Both the position numbers and the translations under genes were made by a program. 64,000 nt of DNA. It comes from JAICSD01 sp963836665. GTDB taxonomy: Bacteria; Acidobacteriota; Vicinamibacteria; Vicinamibacterales; 2-12-FULL-66-21. This document shows positions 17,140 through 26,123 of the stretch, one piece after another. Location: positions 682,001 through 746,000 of the forward strand of contig CAWIKL010000002.1 of the NCBI GenBank assembly GCA_963836665.1, read 5' to 3'. The notes below the pieces were generated by a model that saw only the letters and a list, made by a program, of their open reading frames with translations, ran no database searches and was not told the origin of the DNA. Within the stretch, counting starts at the first letter, position 1, and each line of letters opens with the position of its first letter.

Positions 17140-18520
17140 AGCAGCCCGTGGCACAAGTCGCGCTTCGTATGAACAACGGCGACTGCGTGAAGGTCCCGCG
17201 CACGGCGGTGCGTTGGGCGTGGAACGCGTGAGTGACCGCCGCTGAACGTCGCCTCGGGTCGATGATCACCCATAGCGTCGCCAACAGCGCGGCGACTCGG
17301 CCCTGGAGGCCCCGCGGTGTGCCCACGCCACAGATGGTCCGCATGAGGAGGCCGAGATTGAACCCGCCAACATGCACGAGTAGGCGTTTCAGGATGTTTC
17401 GGTGACCGCGGAGATGCGTCCGGCGCATCCCGCCAGTGCCGTAGATGTGGGCGAACGTCCGTTCGAGCAACTCGCCGCGGCAGCGGAGTAACCTGAGGCC
17501 GCGCGGTCCGCGGATCCGTCGCCGGTTGGCGTAGACCGCATCGCGCGCCTCCGCCTTGTGCCGCCAGTGCCGCCGTCCTCGGTCCGGCTCCGAGATGTAG
17601 GTGCGGATGCCGCGTCGCGTCAGGTCGACCAACCGGTCATTACTGTGAAACCCTTTGTCGGTGACTAACGCGCGGAACCCGTCGCTGGCGGGCAGCACGG
17701 CCGTGAGATGGTCCGCGGCCTGGCGCAACGTCTCCTGCATTGTGGTGGTGTCGCCGTCATCCGCATCTTGGAGGGTCACGGCCACGACGGCCCCGGTGTC
17801 GAGATCGACGGCGTGCTCGGCTTTGTGGGCCAAGTGGGTGCGACCGTCTTTCATCTTCGTGATCTTGGCGTCCGGATCATGGGGATGCGTCCAATCGTCA
17901 TTCGAGCCCTTCTTCTTTCGCTTCCGATCGATCCGCGCGAGATCGGCCCGCGTGGGTGTCCCGATGCCCGACGCCTTCGCCAACCCGGTCAAGAACTCCT
18001 GATAGCCCTCGCCGGTGTCGCGCCGGACGATGGTCCGCAGGGCTGCATTCGCTTCCAGCGTCGTGCCGTCCACGCCGAGGGTCGTGCCCTTGAGCAGCTT
18101 CGCCGCCGCGAGGTAGTCCAGCACCCAGAGGAAGACGGTTTGATGGGTCTCGAGATCGATGAGGCGTCGCGTGCGCGAGATCGTCGAGTGATCGGGCGCG
18201 GACTCGTGTAACGCCAGCCCGAGGAAATCGCGCAACGCCAGCGAATCCGCCGCCCGCCACGCGATCCCGCGCTCGGAGTCGAGTCCTTCGAAGTAGCCGA
18301 CCAGCAGGAGCCGGAAGTACAGACCGGGCGCCAGGCTCGGCCGGCCCATGCGGGCGGCGTAGAATCTCTGGCAGGCGCCCTCGACAAACCGATCGAAGTC
18401 ACCCACGCGGAGGAGGTCGTTCAGGCGCCGATAGAACGGGTGCGACGGGGCGACCGGCAGGTCGGTGGTCGGCACCCACAGCTCGGTGGCACGCTGACGC
18501 TTGCGTTTACCCATCGACAT
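17138..18520 (-). CDS. IS5-like (IS1182-related) transposase, copy 1
   Basis: A 460-residue transposase with the same deduced protein, residue for residue, as copy 2 at 51211-52593. DUF772-type N-terminus (RMGRPSLAPGLYFRLLLVGY). The catalytic residues lie in LGVDGTTLEANA, LVTDKGFHS and RGELLERTFAHIYG. The stop codon TAG is not inside the element: the last sense codon ends with the C of the flanking CTAG and the TAG completes it. The identical protein and equal element length of the two copies suggest recent transposition. Confidence 0.93.
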   Translation of the reverse strand: MSMGKRKRQRATELWVPTTDLPVAPSHPFYRRLNDLLRVGDFDRFVEGACQRFYAARMGRPSLAPGLYFRLLLVGYFEGLDSERGIAWRAADSLALRDFLGLALHESAPDHSTISRTRRLIDLETHQTVFLWVLDYLAAAKLLKGTTLGVDGTTLEANAALRTIVRRDTGEGYQEFLTGLAKASGIGTPTRADLARIDRKRKKKGSNDDWTHPHDPDAKITKMKDGRTHLAHKAEHAVDLDTGAVVAVTLQDADDGDTTTMQETLRQAADHLTAVLPASDGFRALVTDKGFHSNDRLVDLTRRGIRTYISEPDRGRRHWRHKAEARDAVYANRRRIRGPRGLRLLRCRGELLERTFAHIYGTGGMRRTHLRGHRNILKRLLVHVGGFNLGLLMRTICGVGTPRGLQGRVAALLATLWVIIDPRRRSAAVTHAFHAQRTAVRGTFTQSPLFIRSATCATGC

Positions 18521-18585
18521 GCGCGCAGTGTAGTACGACCCAGGGAGCCTGTCGATCTCAATTCATGCACTTGCACCACGGGCTG
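17142..18585. mobile_element. IS5-like insertion sequence, copy 1 (1,444 bp)
   Basis: It begins cagcccgtgg at 17142 and ends ccacgggctg at 18585, giving 10-bp perfect terminal inverted repeats. It is flanked by CTAG on both sides (17138-17141, 18586-18589), the 4-bp target duplication. The target was the Leu-Gly codon pair CTAGGG in the MerA-like reductase gene. The other copy, at 51146-52589, has exactly the same length. Confidence 0.93.
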
Positions 18586-19639
18586 CTAGCGGCGGATCGA
18601 TGTAGAGCGCGTAAGCCGGGATCCGGTCTGACACGCGGCGATGGTCAGCGTTGAAGAGATTGTCCGCAACAATCTCGTAGTCGTTATAGGAAGTATGCGT
18701 AAAGGCGCCGCGGCCGTTGCAGTCCCCCAATGCCCAGACGCCGGGCACGTTCGTCTGCAGTTGATCATCGACGATGATGTAGCCGCGGTGGTCGGTGGCA
18801 GCCTCAACCCGGTCGAGCCCCAAGTCGTTCGTGTTGGGAGTACGTCCCACAGCCAGAAGGACGTGTGTGCCTACGACTTCTGGCGGACCGTCCTCACATG
18901 TGAGGCCAACGGCGACACCGCGATCGCGCCTGGCGAGCGAGATACACTTCGCATTCAGCCGGATCTGCACGCCCTCAGCCGCCAGGATGTCGCGTACAGC
19001 TTGGGAGACATCTTCGTCCTCCCGTCCAATCAGGCGCGGTCCCATTTCGACAATCGTCACGTCGCTCCCGAAGCGGCGATAGATCTGAGCGAACTCCAGC
19101 CCAACATAGCTTCCGCCAACGATGATGAGATGCTCAGGCACGAAATCGATGTCCATCATCGATGAGTTGGTAAGAAATGGAACGTCGTGGACCCCCGGCA
19201 TGTCGGGAACAGAAGCCCTCGCGCCAACATTGATATAGATCTTGTCGGCTTGCAGGGCGTCGTCGTTGACCACGACGGTATTCGGCGACTCGAAGCGCGC
19301 ATGGCCCTGGATGACCGTACAACTGGCCATTCCGCGGAGCGAGCCCTCCACTCCCTTGCTGGACCTCGCGGATGCTTCATCTTTACGGGCTTTGACTCGC
19401 GCGATATCGACGCGCACCTCTCCAGTTGCGAAACCATATTCCGCCCCTCGTCGGGCGACGTGGATCGCATACGCACTCGCCACGAGCGTCTTCGTGGGGA
19501 TGCATCCCGTATTCACGCATGTGCCGCCGAATTTATGTCGTTCGACAATCGCGACGGTCCGTCCGGCAGCCGCAAACCGAGCCGCCAGCGCCGGGCCCGC
19601 CTGGCCCGTGCCGATGATGATTGCGTCGAAGTGCTTCAT
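18586..19639 (-). pseudogene. MerA-like flavin disulfide oxidoreductase, N-terminal part (IS-interrupted)
   Basis: This part has the FAD and NAD(P)H domains. The N-terminus is MKHFDAIIIGTGQAGPALAA, with the redox-active disulfide CVNTGC in GGTCVNTGCIPTKTLVASA. The second dinucleotide fold is LIIVGGSYVGLEFAQIYRRF and the FAD site is VWALGDCNGRGAFTHTSYND. There is no N-terminal heavy-metal-binding domain, so it is closer to the uncharacterised MerA-like family than to true mercuric reductase. The gene breaks at YIDPPL, where the IS5-like element inserted, and continues at 15402-15728. A TTG four codons upstream overlaps the stop of the VOC gene, but the ATG at 19639 is preferred. Confidence 0.88.
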
Positions 19640-19647
19640 CGTCGCGG

Positions 19648-20279
19648 TCAATCTGGGCTCTCGATGTGGGTTCTGGCGTTCTTGGCTGCCTCTTCGGGCG
19701 TCTTGCCCTCCTGACGCGCAACAATGTAGGCGGCATACCAGCCCGACCAGTGGTGCTTCGGAGCGGTAGGTTCGTATTCGCCGTGGTGCTTCTCAGCCTC
19801 TACCAAGAGCTCGGTCAACGTCGCGACATCCAGACTGCTGAGTCCTCGGCCGGGCAGCCGCGTTGTGACTTCCTGCAGCAGCCATCCATTTCCGTCGGGA
19901 TCACGAAACGTGCGAACGAGTTGTAGGTGGCATGTTCGGGTGCTGGTCCGCTGATGCGACCGCTGCCGTCCAACTGGAACTGAGCGCCTGGCGTTCCGGG
20001 GTGGAACATCTCACTCACATCAATGCCGCGTGCCACAAGATCGATGCGCGCAGCCGCAACGTCGGAGACGATCAGGTAAAGGCCCTGGGCCGAGCCCGGC
20101 GTCGCGGACGTGATCTTCGCGCCGAACTGAACCGAGCACGCAGAGTGGGGCGGCGTGAACTGAACAACGCGGAAGCCGTTATCAAAAGGGAAGTCGGCGT
20201 CAAGCCGCCACCCGAGTGTGGTGTAGAACGTCTTCGAGCGGTCAACATCCGCGACCGGGATGACGACCTCGAACTTCAT
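19648..20279 (-). pseudogene. VOC (glyoxalase-fold) protein with C-terminal extension, frameshifted
   Basis: The first frame begins MKFEVVIPVADVDRSKTFYT and contains a complete betaalphabetabetabeta VOC module to ATYNSFARF. The next frame continues it exactly: RDPDGNGWLLQEVTTRLPGR, then a C-terminal segment with HHWSGWYAAYIVARQEGKTP and a TGA that touches the reductase start. One base is missing near 19900. The start was placed at MKFE, although the frame is open another 22 codons upstream. VOC proteins bind a metal and act on diverse small molecules, and the substrate here is unknown. Gene order suggests co-transcription with the MerA-like reductase. Confidence 0.8.
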
Positions 20280-20403
20280 GTCTACTCTCACAACACGAGC
20301 GCCGCTGATCGGCTTACTGCTCGGAGACGAAGGAATGGATGCCATATGTCAACGCTGCGACTGCTGTAGGCGGCGAGGTGGAGTGGTGTGCGACAGATGA
20401 CTC

Positions 20404-21402
20404 TTAGGCGCCAACCAGTTTCGTAGCCCGGGCTTTGTGCGGCGGGCCGACGTAGGGGAATCCGGCGAGCAGGCCTTTGTGCGGCCCGACGTTATCTTGC
20501 GTCACTTTTCCATTTGTGAGGAGACGAAGGAAGAAATCTACGACGTCGTCCGTGAGTGCCCGGCCATTGTCCGGGTAGGACGCTGGCCGCGTGGCGTCAT
20601 AGTGGAGGACGTCCGGCAGCAGGGTCGCGGCCACCCGCGTGGCTTCCGCTGGCGTATATCCACCAGTGTGTTCCAGCGCGTGCGCGAAGACGGGAACGAA
20701 ACGGGCATCGTCCGCCGGCTCTGCGGCGAGATAGGCGGCGTTCGCCTCGCCGGCGAGGAAGGGAGTTTTATTTGGCCGCCCACCGCGATCCGCTTGAACC
20801 CATTTCCCACTTGCGCCGTCCAGCGTGCGAGCCCATAGACCCATCCTTTTAGGACTGAGTGCAGAGTTGGGCACCTCCAGCGCGATGCTGCACACGTCCT
20901 TGTCGGCGAAAAAATCGTCACCGGTGAATTGCAGGTTGTTCAGGGCGCCTTGCACGTCGAAGTAAAAGGGATCACCGCGCCAGCCGGCGAAGAAGCGGTA
21001 GTCGCCGGCCTCCGTTACCCGTGTCTCCGGCCCTGTCGAGACCGCCGCCCCCTCGACGATGATCTGCCCGTCGTCGCCTGTCCCAGCGGCCTGTGCGCCC
21101 TCAACGCGGCGAAGCGTCGGGGTCTGCGCTCCGCTCTCGGAGGACGTGAAGCGCACGCGGTACGCGATGTCGGCGACGGCATCGCCGTCAGTATCAATCT
21201 TGAGTTCGTAAATCGCCTCGGGCGCGAAGGCGACGGCGGTGGTGGGCCCAAGCGGTTTCATGCCCGCGGACGGATGCACGTTCACAATCAGAATTGACTT
21301 GCCAGCATCCCCAGGCTTCGGGAACGCATACAGATCGGTGAGGTCTAGGCGGGCGTCCCGATGGGGGAACCCAAAGTCGGGACCGGAGTAATGGTGGGAC
21401 AT
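20404..21402 (-). CDS. DUF4331 family protein
   Basis: A 332-residue protein beginning MSHHYSGPDFGFPHRDARLD and LTDLYAFPKPGDAGKSILIV, the hallmark of the DUF4331 family. Further family signatures are FFAGWRGDPFYFDVQGALNN, DFFADKDVCSIALEVPN and a C-terminal PTNGK/NVGPHKGLL region. No signal peptide is seen. Biochemical function is not established for the family. Here it sits between two VOC genes on the same strand, so the set may handle one reactive small molecule, which is inference from position only. The ATG is preceded by a purine-rich gaggag-type site. Confidence 0.85.
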   Translation of the reverse strand: MSHHYSGPDFGFPHRDARLDLTDLYAFPKPGDAGKSILIVNVHPSAGMKPLGPTTAVAFAPEAIYELKIDTDGDAVADIAYRVRFTSSESGAQTPTLRRVEGAQAAGTGDDGQIIVEGAAVSTGPETRVTEAGDYRFFAGWRGDPFYFDVQGALNNLQFTGDDFFADKDVCSIALEVPNSALSPKRMGLWARTLDGASGKWVQADRGGRPNKTPFLAGEANAAYLAAEPADDARFVPVFAHALEHTGGYTPAEATRVAATLLPDVLHYDATRPASYPDNGRALTDDVVDFFLRLLTNGKVTQDNVGPHKGLLAGFPYVGPPHKARATKLVGA

Positions 21403-21440
21403 CGCGTCTCCTCTGCTTTATCTCTTGTGCTTCGAGCGCG

Positions 21441-21887
21441 CTAACCGTAGGTGAGCTCGGTGCTCTGCCCGACCTCGATAATGTATCCGTCAGGATCCCG
21501 GATGTAGCAGCGCGTCTCGCCGTACTTGGGGATCGGCTCCGTGATGAACTCGGCTCCTCGGCCTCTCCACAGTTCATAGCACGCATGAATATCCGCAACG
21601 CGGAAATTCATAAAGCTGTTGATGTGATTCGGGTCGGGAACGCTCAACGTTACCGTCGGTTTATCCGGGGTCGGCCCGCCGCCAGTGTTCAGAATCATCC
21701 AGATATTCGCAAGCTGAAGGTACCCAGGCGCGTTGCCGTCACCCAGGCTCAGAATGCGAGCGCCGAAGACCTTTTCGTAGTAGCGAGCCGATCGCTCGAT
21801 GTCGGCGACGGTGAGAAAATGCGCGATGCTGATCCCCTCTCGCGGGGGCATCTCATAGCTCTTTTGTTCGATCTGTACGCTGCTCAT
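21441..21887 (-). CDS. VOC family protein (glyoxalase/bleomycin-resistance fold)
   Basis: A 148-residue single-module VOC protein: ISIAHFLTVADIERSARYYE, a central LQLANIWMILNTGGG, then NFRVADIHACYELWRGRGAE and the closing CYIRDPDGYIIEVGQ. His and Glu in the HFL and IEV strands are the expected metal ligands. The ATG at 21887 has a ggag site six bases upstream; another ATG four codons earlier is less well placed. It lies 38 bases upstream of the DUF4331 gene on the same strand. Confidence 0.87.
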   Translation of the reverse strand: MSSVQIEQKSYEMPPREGISIAHFLTVADIERSARYYEKVFGARILSLGDGNAPGYLQLANIWMILNTGGGPTPDKPTVTLSVPDPNHINSFMNFRVADIHACYELWRGRGAEFITEPIPKYGETRCYIRDPDGYIIEVGQSTELTYG

Positions 21888-22244
21888 TGACGACTCCAAT
21901 TCCGATAAACAGCTTATCCGTCGATCCAGGGCCTCGGCGCCTCGTCAGTCAAGATAGGTTGAGAATGTGTAGTCGTTCCTCGCTTCGCGCATCGTAGCGT
22001 ACGAAACGCTGCGCCTGGCGATGCGCCAGCGACACAAACAGCCAAGGCGGCTCCACGACTGCTGCCGCCCTTGATCGCGGAGTGGCCTGTCGTGGGCGCT
22101 TCCGGTGGACGCACTTCTCTAAATTATTGAAAACACAAAAGCTGACGACCCAAACAGAAAAGATCCAAAGAAATAAGAAAGATCGAAGAGTCCTCGTTGT
22201 GAGCGCGCTCTGGCGTCCTCGAACGGACGCTCGAGCTAGAAGGC
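21888..22244. other. Non-coding stretch with an AT-rich patch
   Basis: No gene can be supported. 22120-22200 is strikingly A-rich for this genome (ctaaattattgaaaacac and following), unlike its flanks, and probably marks the edge of another acquired fragment. The upstream promoter of the VOC/DUF4331 set should lie near 21890-21960. Confidence 0.4.
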
Positions 22245-22348
22245 TTGTTGACGCTCACCGAAAACTGACCACGTCTGCTCGGTAAAAACTGACCAGGGCT
22301 GGCTGCCAGCGGGTATCGCTGCTGGCGGCCGGTGATTGTATACCCGGA

Positions 22349-23149
22349 TCAGTGTGTGTCGTCGAGCGCCTCCTGGGTTTTGAGCCGGGCCTGTTCGCGG
22401 GACTTGATGCGGGCCTTGGCCGTGTGACTGCTATGGCGGAAGCGATAGGACTCGTTGCCCGTCTCGACGATGTGGCAATGATGCGTCAGGCGGTCGAGCA
22501 GCGCCGTGGTCATCTTGGCGTCGACGAAAACGTGGGCCCACTCGGCGAAGACCAGGTTTGTGGTGATGATCACGCTGGTGTGTTCGTAGAGCGTCGACAG
22601 CAGGTGAAAGAGCAGCGCGCCGCCCGCTTGGGACAACGGTAGGTAGCCCAGTTCGTCGAGGATCACGAGATCCAGATGCATCAGTTGGTGAGCGAGTCGT
22701 CCGGCCCGGCCACTGGCCTTCTCCTGTTCCAAGGTGTTGACGAGTTCGACCGTCGCGTAGAAGCGCACGCGCTTGTTGTGGCGCGTCACGGCCTCGATGC
22801 CGAGGGCGGTGGCCAGATGCGTCTTGCCCGTGCCCGTGCCGCCGATCAGCACGATGTTTTCGGCCGGCCCCGTGAAGGCGGTCGTGGCGAAGCTACTGAT
22901 CTGTCGGCGGTCGACCTTCGCGTGGTCGAAATCGAAGCCGGCGAGATCGCGATGGACCGGGAAGCGCGCGACGTGCATCTGAGAGCGGATGGAGCGCGTC
23001 GCGCGATCGGTGGCTTCGGCCTGCACCAGCTGCGTGAGTAGCGGCGTCGCCATCGTCATCGCGGACTGGCCCTGCTCGAGGCCTTCGGCGTAGCAGGCGG
23101 CCATTCCGTACAGCCGCAGGTGTTTGAAGTCGGCGACCAGATCAGCCAT
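22349..23149 (-). CDS. istB: IS21 helper ATPase IstB
   Basis: A 266-residue AAA+ ATPase that assists the IS21 transposase in target selection. Walker A is GGTGTGKTHLATALG, Walker B is LVILDELGYLPLSQAGGALL, followed by TSVIITTNLVFAEWAHVF. The N-terminal helical bundle is normal. It overlaps the istA stop by eight bases, the usual coupled arrangement. The protein looks intact although its partner is not. Confidence 0.93.
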   Translation of the reverse strand: MADLVADFKHLRLYGMAACYAEGLEQGQSAMTMATPLLTQLVQAEATDRATRSIRSQMHVARFPVHRDLAGFDFDHAKVDRRQISSFATTAFTGPAENIVLIGGTGTGKTHLATALGIEAVTRHNKRVRFYATVELVNTLEQEKASGRAGRLAHQLMHLDLVILDELGYLPLSQAGGALLFHLLSTLYEHTSVIITTNLVFAEWAHVFVDAKMTTALLDRLTHHCHIVETGNESYRFRHSSHTAKARIKSREQARLKTQEALDDTH

Positions 23150-24014
23150 GGGTCGCCTCCTCCTCGTGCAGCCGGTCGTAGCGGTGCGGATCCGCGAGCG
23201 GCGCGGTGGTGACGGCCAAGGTGGTGGCCACCGACGGCGGGGCGGGGCCGTCCGTCAGTCTCGCGATGACGTTGAGCACATGGTCGGCACTGGGCCGCCC
23301 GCTCTCGAGCACCAGGTCGACGGCCACGAGGACGGCCTCCAGCCCATGGGTCGGGACGGCCATCAACACCCGGGCCATGACCTTGTCGCCGCCCTCGTGC
23401 CGGAGCAGCGCGCGGCGCAGGCGCTGCAAGGGATCGGGCAGATCGGCAAACGGGGAGCCGTTGCGCAAGGCCCCCGGTTTGCGCTCGACCAGCGGCAGGT
23501 CGTGCTGCCAATCGTAGACGACATGGTCGCGATCCACCGCACGGGGGTGCTCGGCGACGACGTGCTGGTCGGCGACGATGACGACCCGCTCGGGATACAG
23601 CCGCACGCTGACGCGGTGGCCGGCGAAGGCGCACGGCACGGAGTAGCGATTGCGCGCGACGGACACCAAGCTCGTGCTCGACACGCGGGCCGGCGTTTCC
23701 ACGTAGCCGTCAAACGGCGTCGGCATCGGCATCAGCTGCGGGCGTTCCTGCGTCCACGCCTCGCGGATGGTGACGCCCGTGAGCTCGGGGTGGGGCGCGT
23801 CCCAGGCCGCGAGGCACTGCATCGTCAGCCAGCTATTCAGCTCCGCGAAGCTGCCCAAGCGCTGGTGCTGCGCCTCCTGCCAGATGCGTCGGCGGGCATC
23901 CTGGACGCTCTTCTCGTTTCTGGACAGGCTCGTTCGCCGGGCGATCTCACTGATCGCCAGGCCATCCCGGAGCCGCATCCTGCGGACCTTCGCGTACATC
24001 GCCATGGTGTGCAC
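23142..24014 (-). pseudogene. istA: IS21 transposase IstA lacking the DDE domain
   Basis: Only 290 residues, against roughly 500 expected. The N-terminal helix-turn-helix (MRLRDGLAISEIARRTSLSR) runs directly into EKSVQDARRRIWQEAQHQRL, which belongs beyond the catalytic core, so the DDE domain is missing by an in-frame deletion near 23920. The C-terminal beta-barrel and tail (VSVARNRYSVPCAFAGHRVS) are intact. The element cannot transpose by itself. Confidence 0.85.
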
Positions 24015-24184
24015 CTCATGTCCCTACAGGGCCCAGGCCCTGCAGGGAAGTGGAAACACCCTGGTCAGTTTTCGGTGAGCAGAAGCACGCTTTCCTGGTC
24101 AGTTTTCAACGCGCGCCAACATGGGAAGCGCTTTTTTGTGGCCAGAGGGGCGGAGCCAGAAGGAGCTGCACGAGAACGGCCTGC

Positions 24185-25285
24185 ATGACCAATGGAACTC
24201 GGCCCCGAAGGCTGTCGGCAATCCTGTGTGCCGACTGGGGGAAAGAATCAACGAAGCGCGCGGTCTACGTCGCCGACGTTGAGGCGCGCACCGTGCGGCG
24301 GTTGTCTGCCGCCGCGTGGTCCGTGGCGGGAGTCCTCGCGGAAGCCGAGCGATGGACATCGACCGGTTCGGTGCTTGCCGCTTTCGACGCCCCGCTCGGT
24401 GTTCCAGAAAGCTACCTGACAGTCCTGGCCAGACTCCCCGCCGCTCAGCCGATGGCGACCTTCCTCAATCTCCTGACTTGGGCGCGTTCGAGGCCGCGTT
24501 ACTACGATGCCACCACGGTTGCACGGGACTGGATCGTCGAGCGGCCATTTTTTTCTGTACCTGCACGGGATGGTGGCCTTGGAACGTATCTCGATGCCAC
24601 TGCTCGCCTCGGTGTCGACATGTATCGTCAAATCGACCGGATGACAGGGGCGAAGGCAGTCTTCATCAAGTCCGGCGTTCCCGGCTCTGTTGGCAGCGCG
24701 GCTTGTGCGCTCTGGCAGGAACTTGCCTCTCAGCTCGCAGCAGACCGCGCCTTCAAGGTCTGGCCGTTCGAGGGGGAACTTGAGAGGCTTCTTCAGTCAA
24801 CGTCAGTTGTCGTTGGCGAGATGTACCCTCGGGCCGCCTATGCGACGGCACTGCTCGACGGGGCTCCGACATCGCGGGCGCCCATGGTCGTTGCGAAGAC
24901 CGATGGTGGCGTTCGTCGCGAGGCGGTCGCGACGCTTCAGTCCGCCCATTGGGTAGGTTCACTTGGCGTGCAACTTCAGGACCTGGCCGAGGCTGAAGCG
25001 AATGAGGACGATTTCGATGCATGCGTGACGGCGGCGGCATTGCTGCGTTGCGTACTCGAAGGGGCGCCGCTATGTCCCTTGCAGCTCGAATCAGCGGCAT
25101 CCGAAGGTGGGATGCTCGGAACCGGCAGCGTGAATCTGCGGTTGCCGTATAAGACATTCGCCCGGCGTGGTCGAGTGCGACCTCTCGTTCGGGCAGCCAT
25201 CCAGACAGTCGTGCCGCCGGTCGAGCCCGTGTATCAGTCACCCATCACAATCGTCGTGCGAGATGCGTATTCCGGCCCATCGTGA
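24185..25285 (+). CDS. DUF429-like predicted RNase H-fold protein
   Basis: A 366-residue protein. The start ATG precedes TNGTRPRRLSAILCADWGKE; the open frame upstream belongs to the IS21 end. The pattern ILCADWGK at the first strand, VLAAFDAPLGVP for the second acidic strand, and the later SGVPGSVGSAACALWQEL with VVGEMYPRAAYATALLDG match the DUF429 family, predicted to have an RNase H-like fold with acidic metal ligands. No partner gene is evident. It is the only plus-strand cargo gene of its size in the island and lies between two IS21-type ends, so it may have been carried in with them. Confidence 0.6.
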   Translation: MTNGTRPRRLSAILCADWGKESTKRAVYVADVEARTVRRLSAAAWSVAGVLAEAERWTSTGSVLAAFDAPLGVPESYLTVLARLPAAQPMATFLNLLTWARSRPRYYDATTVARDWIVERPFFSVPARDGGLGTYLDATARLGVDMYRQIDRMTGAKAVFIKSGVPGSVGSAACALWQELASQLAADRAFKVWPFEGELERLLQSTSVVVGEMYPRAAYATALLDGAPTSRAPMVVAKTDGGVRREAVATLQSAHWVGSLGVQLQDLAEAEANEDDFDACVTAAALLRCVLEGAPLCPLQLESAASEGGMLGTGSVNLRLPYKTFARRGRVRPLVRAAIQTVVPPVEPVYQSPITIVVRDAYSGPS

Positions 25286-25430
25286 ACACTCGTTCCGTTT
25301 CAACGTGAACACCGCTTCCGCTGATGGTGAACACCGATTCCGGTCATCGTGAACGCCGATTCCGGCGATGGTGAACACGGATTCCGGTGATCGTGAACAG
25401 CGATTCCGGCCCACCTGAACGCTCATCGAG
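25283..25430. repeat. 22-bp direct repeats forming an IS21-type terminus
   Basis: Seven units start at 25283, 25306, 25328, 25350, 25372, 25394 and 25416, all beginning tgaac and most containing gattccgg (for example tgaacaccgattccggtcat). The spacing is 23 then 22 bases. They immediately precede an IstA N-terminal fragment, so they are the multiple terminal repeats of an IS21 family element rather than a CRISPR array. Confidence 0.75.
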
Positions 25431-25476
25431 CGAGGTACGCGATCCTGGGAGGTTCCCGTAAGGAGGGATCCCCTGG

Positions 25477-25695
25477 ATGGCAGCGACCCGGCTACTGATG
25501 AGACGACTCCGCGATATTCTGCGCTTGAAATACGAGGCCGGCTTGCCCCACCGTGCCATCGCCCAGGCCTGTGCCGTCGGGCTGGGCACGGTGTCCGAGT
25601 ATCTGGCCCGCGCCGCGGCAGCCGGCGTGGGCTGGCCGCTCCCTGACGATCTCGATTCGGCGCTGTACGAAGGTAGCTGTGTAATTCCTGTATGA
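25477..25695 (+). pseudogene. IS21 IstA N-terminal fragment
   Basis: About 60 residues of an IstA helix-turn-helix region (MRRLRDILRLKYEAGLPHRA then QACAVGLGTVSEYLARAAAA) ending after WPLPDDLDSAL, where the sequence becomes unrelated. With the repeats just upstream it represents the left end of a truncated IS21 element different from the one at 22245. Confidence 0.8.
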
Positions 25696-26123
25696 AGTCG
25701 CCGTGTAATTCTTGTCCGAGGCGTTTTTCGGGCCTACAGGCGGGCCTCGCTTTCAGGCTCGATTTACTTCGTTTTCGGTTTCAAAACGCAAGCAGCCCGG
25801 CAGTACCTTATTTGCCTCTCGCGCGCTCACCGCGGGAGCCGCCAAGTTGGGGAACTCGCGCGCTTCCCCAACATCCCCGCGACACTCGCCCTCTGCCGAC
25901 TGCGTTCGGAAACAGAACGACACGGTGGAAGTGTGCTCGCTTCTATACGTAAGCGCGTAAGCCAGCGCGGTCGCGGAAGATCGGCGGTCAGCGTCGCTGG
26001 AGTTCCAGCGCGCACACGTGGATGTCGGTCAAGAGCAGCGACGGTCGGCGAGCGATAGTCCGGCACGGAAATGACGATGCTGCCGTCGCGCAGGTGTGAC
26101 GGGCGCGACATAGCGATCGGGTG
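25696..26123. other. Stretch without a recognisable gene
   Basis: A minus-strand frame from 26111 (MSRPSHLRDGSIVISVPDYR ...) follows the exbD-like gene closely and could be the start of a truncated downstream gene, but I do not recognise it and it soon becomes low-complexity. The rest looks like insertion debris. Confidence 0.35.

Larger units (their letters stand above)
22245..24121. mobile_element. IS21 family element with internal deletion
   Basis: The ends are TGTTGACG...GAAAACTGACC (22245-22269) and its inverted counterpart ggtcagttttcaacg...CAACA (24097-24121), matching at 20 of 25 positions and bounded by TG/CA. A second internal copy of the aaaactgacc motif lies inside each end, the multiple terminal repeats typical of IS21. 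It carries istB intact and istA with its catalytic domain deleted. Confidence 0.85.

Noticed and set aside
18586..19639. Mercuric reductase merA
   Set aside because: There is no heavy-metal-binding N-terminal domain, no C-terminal vicinal cysteine pair and no other mer gene nearby.
25283..25430. Regular 22-bp repeats resembling a CRISPR array
   Set aside because: Units are contiguous with no unique spacers, and they lead into an IstA fragment; they are IS21 terminal repeats.
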